From: Candidatus Levyibacteriota bacterium
Lineage (GTDB): Bacteria > Patescibacteriota > Microgenomatia > Levybacterales > UBA12049
Assembly (NCBI GenBank): GCA_903872785.1
Contig: CAIQLZ010000029.1
Location: 1 to 8,609 of the forward strand
Reading direction: 5' to 3'
DNA: 8,609 nt
The position numbers and the translations under genes are program-made. Under the pieces are notes generated by a model, which was not told the origin of the DNA, made no database searches, and saw only the letters and a program-made list of their open reading frames with translations. Below are positions 1-6,602 of the stretch, in pieces. Each line of letters starts with the position of its first letter. Within the stretch, counting starts at the first letter, position 1.

Positions 1-615
1 GGCTATTTGTTTTGATTTGCCTGTTCCCTCTCCCAACTTTTTTCCGTTAACGAATACGCCTACTTTAAAAATTTTGGCATGTGCGGGACCTGTCTCTTCC
101 AGGACTTTATACAAAGGAGTATTCTGTTTTATAGATTGAACTTTTTCTTGAAGTAAGCTTTTGGGATCTTTAAATGCTTTTCTATCAACTAATTCCTGTA
201 TTTTCGGGAATAAAGTATTGTCCAGAAATTCGGTAACAGAAATCATGCCCTGATCCAAAAAAAGTGCGCCGACATAAGCTTCGAAACTATTTTCAAGAAG
301 CGTTGCATTTTCCCGTCCTTTTGACGCCTCCTCTCCTTTAGAGAGCTTTAAATATTCTCCCATGTTTAATTCTCTGGCTATTTCTGACAAACTCTTTGTA
401 TTAACCATTAAAGATCTGAGATTGGTTAAATCTCCCTCATCAAAGTCCGGATATTTGGTATATAGATATTTTGAAATTACAAAAGAGAGGATGCTGTCTC
501 CCAAAAATTCGAGACGTTCATTCGAAGCGACTTTAAGTTTTGCTTCATTCAGATAACTTCTATGAGTAAAGGCTTCTTGCCAAAGTTTTTTATTTTTTAA
601 TTTCGGAAGGTTCAT
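1..615 (-). CDS. rnc: Ribonuclease III, 3' end cut by window edge
   Basis: This is an endonuclease that cleaves double-stranded RNA, normally in maturation of rRNA precursors and some mRNAs. The 205 visible residues cover the whole nuclease domain (about 1-145) and most of the dsRNA-binding domain (about 150-205); roughly the last 15-25 residues lie outside the window. The signature NERLEFLGDS is at residues 32-41, giving E33, E36 and D40, and E60 sits in DEGD. The second metal-binding pair reads N109/E112 (ENSFEAY), where the E. coli enzyme has D114/E117, so one acidic ligand is Asn. The dsRBD is recognised by TPLYKVLEETGPAHAKIF and the GxGxSK motif. The ATG overlaps the nusB stop as ATGA, and AGGGAA lies 9 nt upstream, which supports this start and translational coupling. 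Identity is secure; the reading frame is open to base 1. Confidence 0.96.
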   Translation of the reverse strand, partial: MNLPKLKNKKLWQEAFTHRSYLNEAKLKVASNERLEFLGDSILSFVISKYLYTKYPDFDEGDLTNLRSLMVNTKSLSEIARELNMGEYLKLSKGEEASKGRENATLLENSFEAYVGALFLDQGMISVTEFLDNTLFPKIQELVDRKAFKDPKSLLQEKVQSIKQNTPLYKVLEETGPAHAKIFKVGVFVNGKKLGEGTGKSKQIA

Positions 616-956
616 AGCTTGATGTTCCCTAATGCTCCGTTTACAAAAGAGGGGCTTGAATCTCCTCCGTATTCCTTGGCAAGCTCTATAGCCTCGTCAA
701 TAATTACTTTGGTGGGTTGAGTTTTTTCAACCAAAAGCTCGAAAACCGCGAGTCTTAAAATTGCCAGATCAACCTTATTAATTTTGTCTATAGAAAATTC
801 AGGTGCGGCGGTTTCAATTTTCTTATCGATAAAGGACTTTTTACTAAGGATTAACTTTGTGTAATTATTTACCGGTTGTTTGTGGAAATCTATTTTAAAT
901 AAGCTTTCGACTATTTTTTGTCGTTTCTTGTGCCGGGGATCCAGGGAAGTTTTCAT
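612..956 (-). CDS. nusB: Transcription antitermination factor NusB
   Basis: NusB binds boxA RNA with ribosomal protein S10 (NusE) and helps RNA polymerase through rRNA operons. The 114-residue protein shows the family's C-terminal half clearly: INKVDLAILRLAVFELL at about 59-75, then VIIDEAIELAKEYGGDSSPSFVNGALG at about 84-110. The first helix is represented by DPRHKKRQKIVESLFKIDF. At 114 residues it is shorter than typical NusB (about 130-145), with the region between the first helix and the IDKINKVD segment compressed. It begins 2 nt after the rpmF stop and overlaps the rnc start by 4 nt. Grouping with L32 and RNase III is functionally coherent, since RNase III processes the rRNA transcripts that NusB helps extend. 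No clear Shine-Dalgarno precedes it, so translation probably depends on ribosomes arriving from rpmF. Confidence 0.93.
   Translation of the reverse strand: MKTSLDPRHKKRQKIVESLFKIDFHKQPVNNYTKLILSKKSFIDKKIETAAPEFSIDKINKVDLAILRLAVFELLVEKTQPTKVIIDEAIELAKEYGGDSSPSFVNGALGNIKL
625..630 (-). promoter_or_regulatory. Shine-Dalgarno-like site for rnc
   Basis: AGGGAA on the minus strand lies 9 nt before the rnc ATG, inside the last codons of nusB (Gly-Asn). It is one of few reasonable ribosome binding sites in the window and fits an internal cistron reached through the ATGA overlap. Confidence 0.5.
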
Positions 957-958
957 AA

Positions 959-1165
959 TCAGGCAGTTTTTTCTTTTGTCTTTTTTGCTTTGATAGCCAA
1001 AACTTGTTTCCCGTTATAAAAACCGCATTTCTTACAAACAGTATGTGGATAGACTGTAGCTTGGCAATTTGAGCAGGCCAGAAAACCCGGAATTTTAAGC
1101 TTAATATTCGCTCTTCTTTTTCCCTGCCTTGCTCTTGAATGACGTTTTTTTGGTTCGTGCGGCAT
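959..1165 (-). CDS. rpmF: 50S ribosomal protein L32 (zinc-binding form)
   Basis: This 68-residue basic protein is a component of the large ribosomal subunit. The N-terminus MPHEPKKRHSRARQGKRRAN matches the L32 pattern of a KxxxSxxRxxxRRA stretch followed by an L/I-K-x-P segment. Two CxxC knuckles (C31/C34 and C44/C47) would bind zinc, so this is the zinc (C+) form. The lysine-rich tail at 59-68 is probably disordered. It is first in the rpmF-nusB-rnc cluster. No Shine-Dalgarno exists upstream; instead a near-ideal promoter ends 6 nt before the ATG, suggesting a leaderless message. A longer frame from 1200 to 895 overlaps on the same strand but has no family resemblance and is a shadow. Confidence 0.95.
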   Translation of the reverse strand: MPHEPKKRHSRARQGKRRANIKLKIPGFLACSNCQATVYPHTVCKKCGFYNGKQVLAIKAKKTKEKTA

Positions 1166-1171
1166 TTTGCT

Positions 1172-1200
1172 ATTATACTCAATTTTATATCTATTCGCAA
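1172..1200 (-). promoter_or_regulatory. Sigma70-type promoter of rpmF-nusB-rnc, probably leaderless
   Basis: On the minus strand the -35 element TTGCGA (1195-1200) and -10 element TATAAT (1172-1177) are separated by exactly 17 bp. The -10 is a perfect consensus match and the -35 matches at 4 of 6 positions. Counting 7 nt from the last base of the -10 puts +1 at 1165, the A of the rpmF ATG, so the mRNA would have no 5' untranslated region. Confidence 0.75.
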
Positions 1201-1291
1201 GAATTCAGATTAGGAAGATTGCTTTTAAACTTGAATACTTGCAACTTCAAATCCCAGCTGCAGATTACTTTGAATACGAATCTCAACAAGG

Positions 1292-2470
1292 CTACTCGTG
1301 GTGCAGCGCATCGATCGGAGATAGCTTTGAGGCGCGGAAAGCAGGATAACTGCCGAAAATTATACCGATCACGACAGAAACGCTTACGGAAGCGATAACC
1401 GGAACAACAGGCAATCCGAAAGGAACTTGGACGGCGGCCGCAATTACATATCCGATTCCTATGCCCAATAATATTCCGATAATGCCTCCGACAACTGTCA
1501 GAATAACTGCTTCAATTAAAAACTGCATGAGTATGTCTTTACGTTTTGCGCCGATTGCCTTCAAAAGTCCGATTTCCCTGGTCCGTTCGGTGACGGTAAC
1601 CAGCATAATGTTCATAATGCCTATTCCGCCTACCACAAGTGAGATGCCGGCGATACCGGAAAGAACTAAGGTTAAAACTGAGAGAACGCTGTTGATAGTG
1701 GAAAGGATGTCGCGTGAACTCGTAGCCAGAAAATGGTCTTTAACTTGCTGGTCGGTAATTGTATGGCGTTCGAAAATAACCGCTTTGACATCGGTTTCCG
1801 TTTGATCTAGGAGTCGCGAGTCTTTTACACTGACGGCAATTGCCTGTACATAGTTGACGCCGAAAAGAACGCGCATGGCTGTCGAGACCGGAATAAAAAT
1901 GGAATCATCCATAGCGCTGTTTTTAGAGGCGATTATTCCGATAATCCGGAACGGTTTATTGGCAATTTCAATACTTTGTCCCACCACATTTGCTCCTTCT
2001 CCGAAAAGATCGGTAACTACTTTGGGTCCTAAGACCGCAACGCGGGAGATGCCGGCGTTGTCATCGTCACTGATAAAATTGCCCGTATCCATGGCAATGC
2101 CGATCATGTCCTGTAAAGATGGGGTTACTCCAATTACGTACACGAAGGTATTTTGTCCGTTGGCTACTACAGTTTCACTTCCGACTGATCGTTCGCCCAC
2201 GGCTTGAACATTAGAGATTTGACTCGGGTCAGCAAGAGCTTTAGCATCATCAACGGTCAGTTTAATGGCGTTGGATGAGGCAAAAAAAAGCAGATTTGCT
2301 CCGAGGGAGGAAAACTGTCCGTTGATATAGTCTGTTGCGCCCTGGGAAATAATCAGAATAAGGATTACCGCAGTTATACCGATAATAATCCCCAGCATTG
2401 TCAGGGCAGTTCTCAGAATACTGCTTTTAAGTGCCGTCAGTGCTGTTTTGAATAATTCGGGAAAGCTCAT
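1292..2470 (-). CDS. ABC exporter permease, MacB/FtsX family
   Basis: This 392-residue protein is the membrane subunit of a MacB/YknZ-type exporter. One transmembrane helix lies near residues 21-43, followed by a large extracytoplasmic domain of the MacB type (about 45-255). Three C-terminal helices follow at about 264-291, 313-346 and 355-373, which form the FtsX domain. The segment VTERTREIGLLKAIGAKRKDI at about 292-313 is the conserved cytoplasmic coupling loop, and the tail PAFRASKLSPIDAL is also typical. Unlike E. coli MacB, no ATPase is fused: that is the separate gene upstream, ending 2 nt before this start. MacB-type proteins work as mechanotransmitters moving extracytoplasmic substrates (peptides, lipids, drugs), but the substrate here cannot be read. 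It is the last gene of the operon; no obvious terminator follows before the rpmF promoter. Confidence 0.93.
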   Translation of the reverse strand: MSFPELFKTALTALKSSILRTALTMLGIIIGITAVILILIISQGATDYINGQFSSLGANLLFFASSNAIKLTVDDAKALADPSQISNVQAVGERSVGSETVVANGQNTFVYVIGVTPSLQDMIGIAMDTGNFISDDDNAGISRVAVLGPKVVTDLFGEGANVVGQSIEIANKPFRIIGIIASKNSAMDDSIFIPVSTAMRVLFGVNYVQAIAVSVKDSRLLDQTETDVKAVIFERHTITDQQVKDHFLATSSRDILSTINSVLSVLTLVLSGIAGISLVVGGIGIMNIMLVTVTERTREIGLLKAIGAKRKDILMQFLIEAVILTVVGGIIGILLGIGIGYVIAAAVQVPFGLPVVPVIASVSVSVVIGIIFGSYPAFRASKLSPIDALHHE

Positions 2471-2472
2471 AT

Positions 2473-3180
2473 TCAGATATCTTTTCCGTGTCCTGCCATT
2501 TCATCAGAAATGATCAGGCCGTCTTTAAGATGAATTGTTCTGCCTGCATAATCTGCAATATCTTTTTCGTGCGTGATGATTACTATCGTATGCCCTTGTT
2601 GATTTAATTCCCGGAAAAATTCCATAATTTCATGCGACGTAATGCTGTCCAAATTTCCTGTCGGTTCGTCCGCAAGAATAATTGCCGGATTCATAATGAG
2701 AGCCCGAGCAATGGCAACCCGTTGAATTTGGCCGCCGGAAATATTATTGGAAATATTTTCCGCTTTTTCTTCAATGTGCAAGAGCTTTAAGGCTGCCATA
2801 ACGCGCTTTTTACGCTCCTCTTGGGAGATATTTGCATACATCATCGGTCTTTCGACGTTCTTGAAAACCGTGGTGCGCGGTAACAGGTTAAAGGTCTGGA
2901 AAACAAAGCCGATGTCTTTATTTCTGATTTCAGCCAACTGATCTTCGGTATAATTGCTGATATTAACATTCTTTAAAAGATAAGTGCCTGTGGTTGGTGT
3001 GTCTAAGGCTCCCATAATATGCATTGTTGTAGACTTTCCTGATCCGGAAGGTCCGACAACAGCCACAAATTCTCCCTTACTTATTGTTAAAGAAATACCT
3101 TTCAGTGCAGGATAGGGTGTCTCTCCTGTTTTATACGCTTTGGTTATATTTTGAAAAACAATAATCGGTTCTGATTTCAT
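2473..3180 (-). CDS. ABC exporter ATP-binding protein, MacB/LolD type
   Basis: This is the cytoplasmic ATPase that powers the adjacent permease. Its 235 residues match the usual length of stand-alone LolD/YknY-type subunits. Motifs in order are the Walker A loop GPSGSGKST (43-51), Q-loop Q95 in VFQTFNLLP, signature NISGGQ (146-151, with Ile in place of the first Leu of LSGGQ), Walker B IILADE with catalytic E172, the D-loop in GNLD, and switch His204 in IITHE. The stretch TGNLDS just after Walker B is characteristic of this exporter subfamily. It lies between the membrane fusion protein (11-nt gap) and the permease (2-nt gap), all on one strand, as in yknXYZ and macAB arrangements. Assignment to this ABC family is secure; the substrate is unknown. 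Confidence 0.95.
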   Translation of the reverse strand: MKSEPIIVFQNITKAYKTGETPYPALKGISLTISKGEFVAVVGPSGSGKSTTMHIMGALDTPTTGTYLLKNVNISNYTEDQLAEIRNKDIGFVFQTFNLLPRTTVFKNVERPMMYANISQEERKKRVMAALKLLHIEEKAENISNNISGGQIQRVAIARALIMNPAIILADEPTGNLDSITSHEIMEFFRELNQQGHTIVIITHEKDIADYAGRTIHLKDGLIISDEMAGHGKDI

Positions 3181-3191
3181 ACATATAATTT

Positions 3192-4400
3192 TTATTGACC
3201 TCCGGGAGGAAGAGACATTGCCGTAGAGCTGGTCGTATTGCCGATAATGACTTTTTCACCCTCAGTGACGCCCGAAATAATTTCCGTTCGGTCCAGTCCT
3301 TTGATACCGGTTGCTACGATATCATATTGAAGTTTGCCTTTTTTAAGAACCTGTACTGCTTTTGCTCCTTTGTACGGTCGAACGGCCGCATTGATAACGC
3401 TTAATGCATGCTCATGCCTATTGGTATCAATAGTCAAATTAGCCGTCATTCCAGGCTTAATCAGTCTGTTGCCGTCAGTTACGGAAGAGTAGATGTTGTA
3501 GTTTATGACGCCCTGAGTATTTGTGCCGAAATCATCAGCCTGGATAATCTTGCCGTTAAATACTTTATCTTTAATTGCATCAAAAGTTAGAGATACCGGA
3601 TCGCCGACTTTGATTTTATTAATATCCACCTCGTTGACTACCGCCGATACAGTATACGTATTCCCCGTGGAGATAATCAGAACGGGAGTGTTAGCAGTTG
3701 TTACAGGCGAAGAAGGTATTGAGATGACTGATCCGACAACTCCGTTCAAATTATGTACAGTACCCTCATCTGGCGAGGTTACGACCGAATCCTGTGTAGC
3801 CTCATAAGCCAAATAAGTACTTGTAGCGGCAGCTTGGGCAGAGGCGATGACTTTTTGCTGATTTTTGTAATTTGCTTCAGATTGAAGCCAAGTTGCATTT
3901 TCTTCTATATAGACCGGATCATCTTTCTGATCGGTAGACGGATTGATAACTCCGCGGTCAGTCATAAATTTTTGATTCGCCACGAATAAGGCTGATTGCA
4001 GGCTAAAAAGAGCTGAATTGGCGCTGTCCAGAGCACTCTTGGCAGAAGCATAAGCGGCCCAGGCTGCAGCTTTTTGCTGCGGTGTTGCCGTGCTGACAAC
4101 TTCAAAAAGTTTTTGACCAACAGTAACGGCATCACCATTTTTTACATAGATCTTAGAAAGTATGCCTGTTGAAGGAGACGGAATATCATGTTGCCCTGCA
4201 ACAGAAACATTACCTGTTTCCGTAACTATTTCCGTGATTGTTTGGCGAATTACCGTATCGTACGAATATTTGGGTGCATTGCCGCGGATAGATTTGTAGA
4301 CAAGACTTGCGATGATGAGAAGAATTACAATTCCGAAAATTTTCTTTTTCCATGAAAGCGTTTTGATCCAGTCCCACATGTTCTTAATTTTTTTCTTCAT
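3192..4400 (-). CDS. ABC exporter membrane fusion protein (HlyD/MacA/YknX-like periplasmic adaptor)
   Basis: This adaptor subunit sits outside the cytoplasmic membrane and contacts the permease. From the ATG at 4400 it has 402 residues: a short basic N-terminus, one membrane anchor at about 20-36, then a split biotinyl-lipoyl domain. The two halves are PSPSTGILSKIYVKNGDAVTVGQKLFEV (about 74-101) and DSVVTSPDEGTVHNLNGVVGSVIS (about 204-227). Between them is an Ala/Ser/Gln-rich segment (about 103-200) likely to form the helical hairpin. A beta-barrel domain (about 248-326) and a membrane-proximal domain (about 330-390) follow. The frame extends 9 codons further to a GTG at 4427, but that lies upstream of the predicted transcription start, so the ATG is preferred. 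In a single-membrane cell this would act as an YknX-like cap on the permease rather than a link to an outer-membrane channel. It is the first gene of the operon. Confidence 0.9.
   Translation of the reverse strand: MKKKIKNMWDWIKTLSWKKKIFGIVILLIIASLVYKSIRGNAPKYSYDTVIRQTITEIVTETGNVSVAGQHDIPSPSTGILSKIYVKNGDAVTVGQKLFEVVSTATPQQKAAAWAAYASAKSALDSANSALFSLQSALFVANQKFMTDRGVINPSTDQKDDPVYIEENATWLQSEANYKNQQKVIASAQAAATSTYLAYEATQDSVVTSPDEGTVHNLNGVVGSVISIPSSPVTTANTPVLIISTGNTYTVSAVVNEVDINKIKVGDPVSLTFDAIKDKVFNGKIIQADDFGTNTQGVINYNIYSSVTDGNRLIKPGMTANLTIDTNRHEHALSVINAAVRPYKGAKAVQVLKKGKLQYDIVATGIKGLDRTEIISGVTEGEKVIIGNTTSSTAMSLPPGGQ
3198..3203 (-). promoter_or_regulatory. Strong but distant Shine-Dalgarno-like GGAGGT before the ATPase gene
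   Basis: GGAGGT on the minus strand lies within the last two Gly codons of the membrane fusion protein (PPGGQ-stop), 17 nt before the ATPase ATG. That is much further than the usual 5-10 nt. It could hold ribosomes for re-initiation after the upstream stop, or it could be a by-product of the Gly-Gly codons. Confidence 0.3.
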
Positions 4401-4415
4401 AGAGGTAACATAATT

Positions 4416-4444
4416 AGTATAACACACCTATAGAGTACTCTAAA
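4416..4444 (-). promoter_or_regulatory. Sigma70-type promoter of the exporter operon
   Basis: On the minus strand, TTTAGA (4439-4444, 4 of 6 matches to the -35 consensus) and TATACT (4416-4421, 5 of 6 to the -10) are 17 bp apart. The predicted +1 is near 4409, giving a leader of about 9 nt before the ATG at 4400 with no Shine-Dalgarno. The -35 hexamer overlaps a perfect palindrome. Confidence 0.6.
4431..4442. promoter_or_regulatory. Perfect 12-bp palindrome over the exporter -35 region, candidate operator
   Basis: TAGAGTACTCTA is identical to its reverse complement with no spacer and covers the downstream part of the exporter's -35 element. A dimeric repressor bound here would block RNA polymerase, as is common for drug-exporter operons. 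No regulator gene is present in the window, and a 12-bp palindrome can arise by chance, so the role is inferred from position. Confidence 0.4.
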
Positions 4445-4456
4445 ACATAGTTTAAG

Positions 4457-4479
4457 CCGGATTTTAATTCTTAATCCGG
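4457..4479 (-). terminator. Hairpin at the end of recG, weak terminator candidate
   Basis: CCGGATT (4457-4463) and AATCCGG (4473-4479) form a 7-bp stem with a 9-nt loop, and the stem spans the last recG codons and its TAA. On the minus-strand transcript the stem is followed by CTTAAACTATGTTTT, so the T-run is late and short. It may be an inefficient terminator or only an mRNA 3'-end structure. It sits exactly between recG and the exporter promoter. Confidence 0.4.
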
Positions 4480-6489
4480 AGAGACTTGTTTTAAATTAAC
4501 AGTCTTTAGTTTTTCCAAAAGTTTTGGATAGTTTTTAAGATTTGGAAATAATTTTTCCGCTTCTTTTCTTACTTTTTTTATTAATTCAAAATCCGAAAAA
4601 CTGGCGATTTTGAGCATTTTTCTTCCGTGTTGTGCAGTTCCGTAAATTTCTCCGGGGCCTCTTAATTGTAAATCCAGTTCTGCTAATTCGCTGCCTACAT
4701 TATGCTTTTCCATTGCCTTTAATCTTTCCAAAGTTTGCAAACTGGTTGATTCTGTAAATAATAGGCAATATGACTGCTTGTCTCCCCTTCCTACCCTGCC
4801 TCTCAATTGATGCAGCTGAGCTAGTCCGAAACGATCCGCTGCCTCAATTACGATAATTGCGGCATTCGGAATATCAATGCCGACTTCAACGATAGGAGTT
4901 GCCACCAAGATATCAGTTTTCCCGTTTCTGAATTTTTCCAGCACTTTTTCCTTTTCTTTTGCCTTCATTTTTCCGTGCAGGAGTCCGACATTTAAATTTT
5001 TAAAAACATTACCTTTAAGATTTTCAAATTCATTGTTAGCTGCTTTAACTGTTTGCATGGTTTCCGATTCTTCAATAAAAGGACAAACAATAAATGCTTG
5101 GGATTTTATATCCTTAATTTGTTTTTCAATCCAGGAATATGCGCCATTTCTTTTTTTCGGAGGCACCAGCCAGGTTTTAATTTGTTTTCTGCCAATCGGC
5201 ATTTGATCTAAGACTGATAAATCAAGATCTCCGTACAGAGTTAAAGCGATAGTTCTGGGTATTGGAGTTGCTGTCATAGTTAGAAGATGAGGATTTTTAC
5301 CTTTGCTTCTAATTATTGCGCGTTGTTCCACCCCGAATCTTTGTTGCTCATCAATCACAACTAATCCTAATTTTTCAAAATTAATTCCCTTTTCCAAAAC
5401 CGCGTGTGTTCCGATTAGTACATCAAAATCATTAATTTTTGTTTTTTGACTTCCTGTTGCGATACCAATGTTAATTTTGAAGGGAGTTAAAAGCTGTGAG
5501 ACAGTCTTGAAATGCTGCTGGGCCAGTATTTCTGTAGGAGCCATTAAAACCGATTGAAATCCGTTCAGATGACTTAAAAACATGGTAATTGCCGAAACAA
5601 CAGTTTTGCCGCTTCCGACATCTCCTTCAAGAAGCCTATTCATGGGCTTAGCCATCGCCAAATCTTTAAATATTTCTTCAAGCACCCTTTTCTGGGCATT
5701 AGTTAAAGTAAAAGGCAATTTATTCAAAAATTTAGCTATTTCATTTTTAAATTTATTAACAGAGTAAGGATTACCGGCTAAATTCCTGTTCCAGTTCATT
5801 TTCCTTTCCAGGCCAGAGAGTTGCAGTAAAAAAAGTTCATCAAAAGCCAACCTTTGTCTTGATTTTTCAGCATCTGCCAAAGTCTGTGGAAAATGTATTT
5901 GTTCAATCGCTTTATTTATTGCAATTAGGGAGTGATTAGCAATAGTTGAGTCAGGAAGATATTCAATGAATGTGTTCAAATACTCCTGAATTAACCGATA
6001 AACCTGTCTTCTCAGCCATTTTGAAGATATTCCTCTGGTTTCGGGATATATCGGCACCAATCTTCCTGTATGAATAGTTGGCAGGTTATAAATTATTTCA
6101 TATTCTGGAGATTGCATGACGAGTTTTCTTGAAAACCAGGTTATTTCTCCCGAAAGAGAAATTTTGTCCTGAACGTGAATAACTTTGGTTAAATAAGGCT
6201 GATTAAACCAGACAACTTCAATTGAACCTGAATCGTCTGTGATTTCGGCTTTTTGCAGTCTTTTAAAATTTTTTGTGAATTCGTTAGTTATTTCAGAAAC
6301 TGTGCCCTGAATAGTAACCACTTCTCCTACTTGAACTCTGTTAATTTTTGAAATAAGCGAAAAATCAGCATAGCGGGAGGGAATATGATATAAAAAATCT
6401 TCAAAAGTTTTTATTTCCAGCTTTTCCAGTCTTCGCGCATACAGTTTGTAAATATGTCCGGCAGTTGTTAGCGGTGACTGAAGATTCAT
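4471..6489 (-). CDS. recG: ATP-dependent DNA helicase RecG
   Basis: RecG is a double-stranded DNA translocase that reverses stalled replication forks and migrates Holliday junctions and R-loops. The 672 residues are near the usual length (E. coli about 693). The N-terminal wedge/OB-fold domain spans about 45-145 (VGEVVTIQGTVSEI, then AEITDDSGSIEVVWFNQPYL). Helicase motifs follow in order: Walker A GDVGSGKT (289-296), APTEILAQQH (317-326), DEQQ (380-383, where many RecG proteins have DEQH), TATPIPRT (406-413), VATPIVEVGIDIPNA (529-543) and QLRGRVGRGD (561-570). The C-terminal DLQLRGPGEIYGTAQHG (606-622) belongs to the RecG TRG region that couples ATP hydrolysis to translocation. It begins 4 nt after the small membrane-peptide gene and has no Shine-Dalgarno, so it is probably co-transcribed with tyrS and translated by re-initiation. 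Confidence 0.97.
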   Translation of the reverse strand: MNLQSPLTTAGHIYKLYARRLEKLEIKTFEDFLYHIPSRYADFSLISKINRVQVGEVVTIQGTVSEITNEFTKNFKRLQKAEITDDSGSIEVVWFNQPYLTKVIHVQDKISLSGEITWFSRKLVMQSPEYEIIYNLPTIHTGRLVPIYPETRGISSKWLRRQVYRLIQEYLNTFIEYLPDSTIANHSLIAINKAIEQIHFPQTLADAEKSRQRLAFDELFLLQLSGLERKMNWNRNLAGNPYSVNKFKNEIAKFLNKLPFTLTNAQKRVLEEIFKDLAMAKPMNRLLEGDVGSGKTVVSAITMFLSHLNGFQSVLMAPTEILAQQHFKTVSQLLTPFKINIGIATGSQKTKINDFDVLIGTHAVLEKGINFEKLGLVVIDEQQRFGVEQRAIIRSKGKNPHLLTMTATPIPRTIALTLYGDLDLSVLDQMPIGRKQIKTWLVPPKKRNGAYSWIEKQIKDIKSQAFIVCPFIEESETMQTVKAANNEFENLKGNVFKNLNVGLLHGKMKAKEKEKVLEKFRNGKTDILVATPIVEVGIDIPNAAIIVIEAADRFGLAQLHQLRGRVGRGDKQSYCLLFTESTSLQTLERLKAMEKHNVGSELAELDLQLRGPGEIYGTAQHGRKMLKIASFSDFELIKKVRKEAEKLFPNLKNYPKLLEKLKTVNLKQVSPD

Positions 6490-6493
6490 AAGT

Positions 6494-6598
6494 CTAACGA
6501 AGCGCTAATAAGGGAAGAATCGATGCTGCAATAAGAGCAAGGGAGGAAATGATTACAATTATTTTCCAGATTCCCTGGTGTTTTCTGAATAGTTCCAT
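6494..6598 (-). CDS. 34-residue single-pass membrane peptide, unknown function
   Basis: I do not recognise this small gene. The peptide has a charged start, MELFRKHQGIWK, then about 21 hydrophobic residues (13-33, IIVIISSLALIAAS and onward), ending in Arg. The basic N-terminus followed by a hydrophobic stretch predicts one membrane helix with the N-terminus inside the cell. Its ATG lies 4 nt after the tyrS TAA (spacer TTTT) and its TAG lies 4 nt before the recG ATG (spacer ACTT), so it fills the gap between the two genes exactly. There is no Shine-Dalgarno, as for its neighbours. The tight fit and coherent membrane character argue for a real gene. The alternative is a non-coding spacer of about 110 nt that happens to be open and hydrophobic in this frame. 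Confidence 0.6.
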   Translation of the reverse strand: MELFRKHQGIWKIIVIISSLALIAASILPLLALR

Positions 6599-6602
6599 AA
6601 AA

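Noticed and set aside
895..1200. A 101-codon minus-strand frame overlapping rpmF and nusB
   Set aside because: It overlaps two secure genes in another frame, resembles no family, and its start lies in the -35 element of the rpmF promoter.
1201..1291. Gap between the exporter permease and the rpmF promoter, examined for a terminator or repeat
   Set aside because: Only a 5-bp A/T-rich stem (TTGAA/TTCAA) and a loose repeat of TTGAATAC are present, with no T-run. I see no supported terminator or element.
1129..1398. Plus-strand frames of 60 and 89 codons over the rpmF promoter and permease end
   Set aside because: They cover the 3' end of the permease and the rpmF promoter antisense, show no domain or start signal, and look like chance frames.
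3195..3989. Several plus-strand frames of 60-94 codons opposite the membrane fusion protein
   Set aside because: All are antisense to a well-supported gene and have no recognisable domain or upstream signal.
3192..4400. Interpretation as a tripartite efflux pump with an outer-membrane channel
   Set aside because: No TolC-like gene is in the window and the organism may lack an outer membrane; an YknXYZ-like arrangement fits better.
4401..4427. GTG start at 4427 for the membrane fusion protein (9 extra residues)
   Set aside because: It lies upstream of the predicted -10 element and transcription start; the added residues (CYTNYVTS) do not look like an export-signal start.
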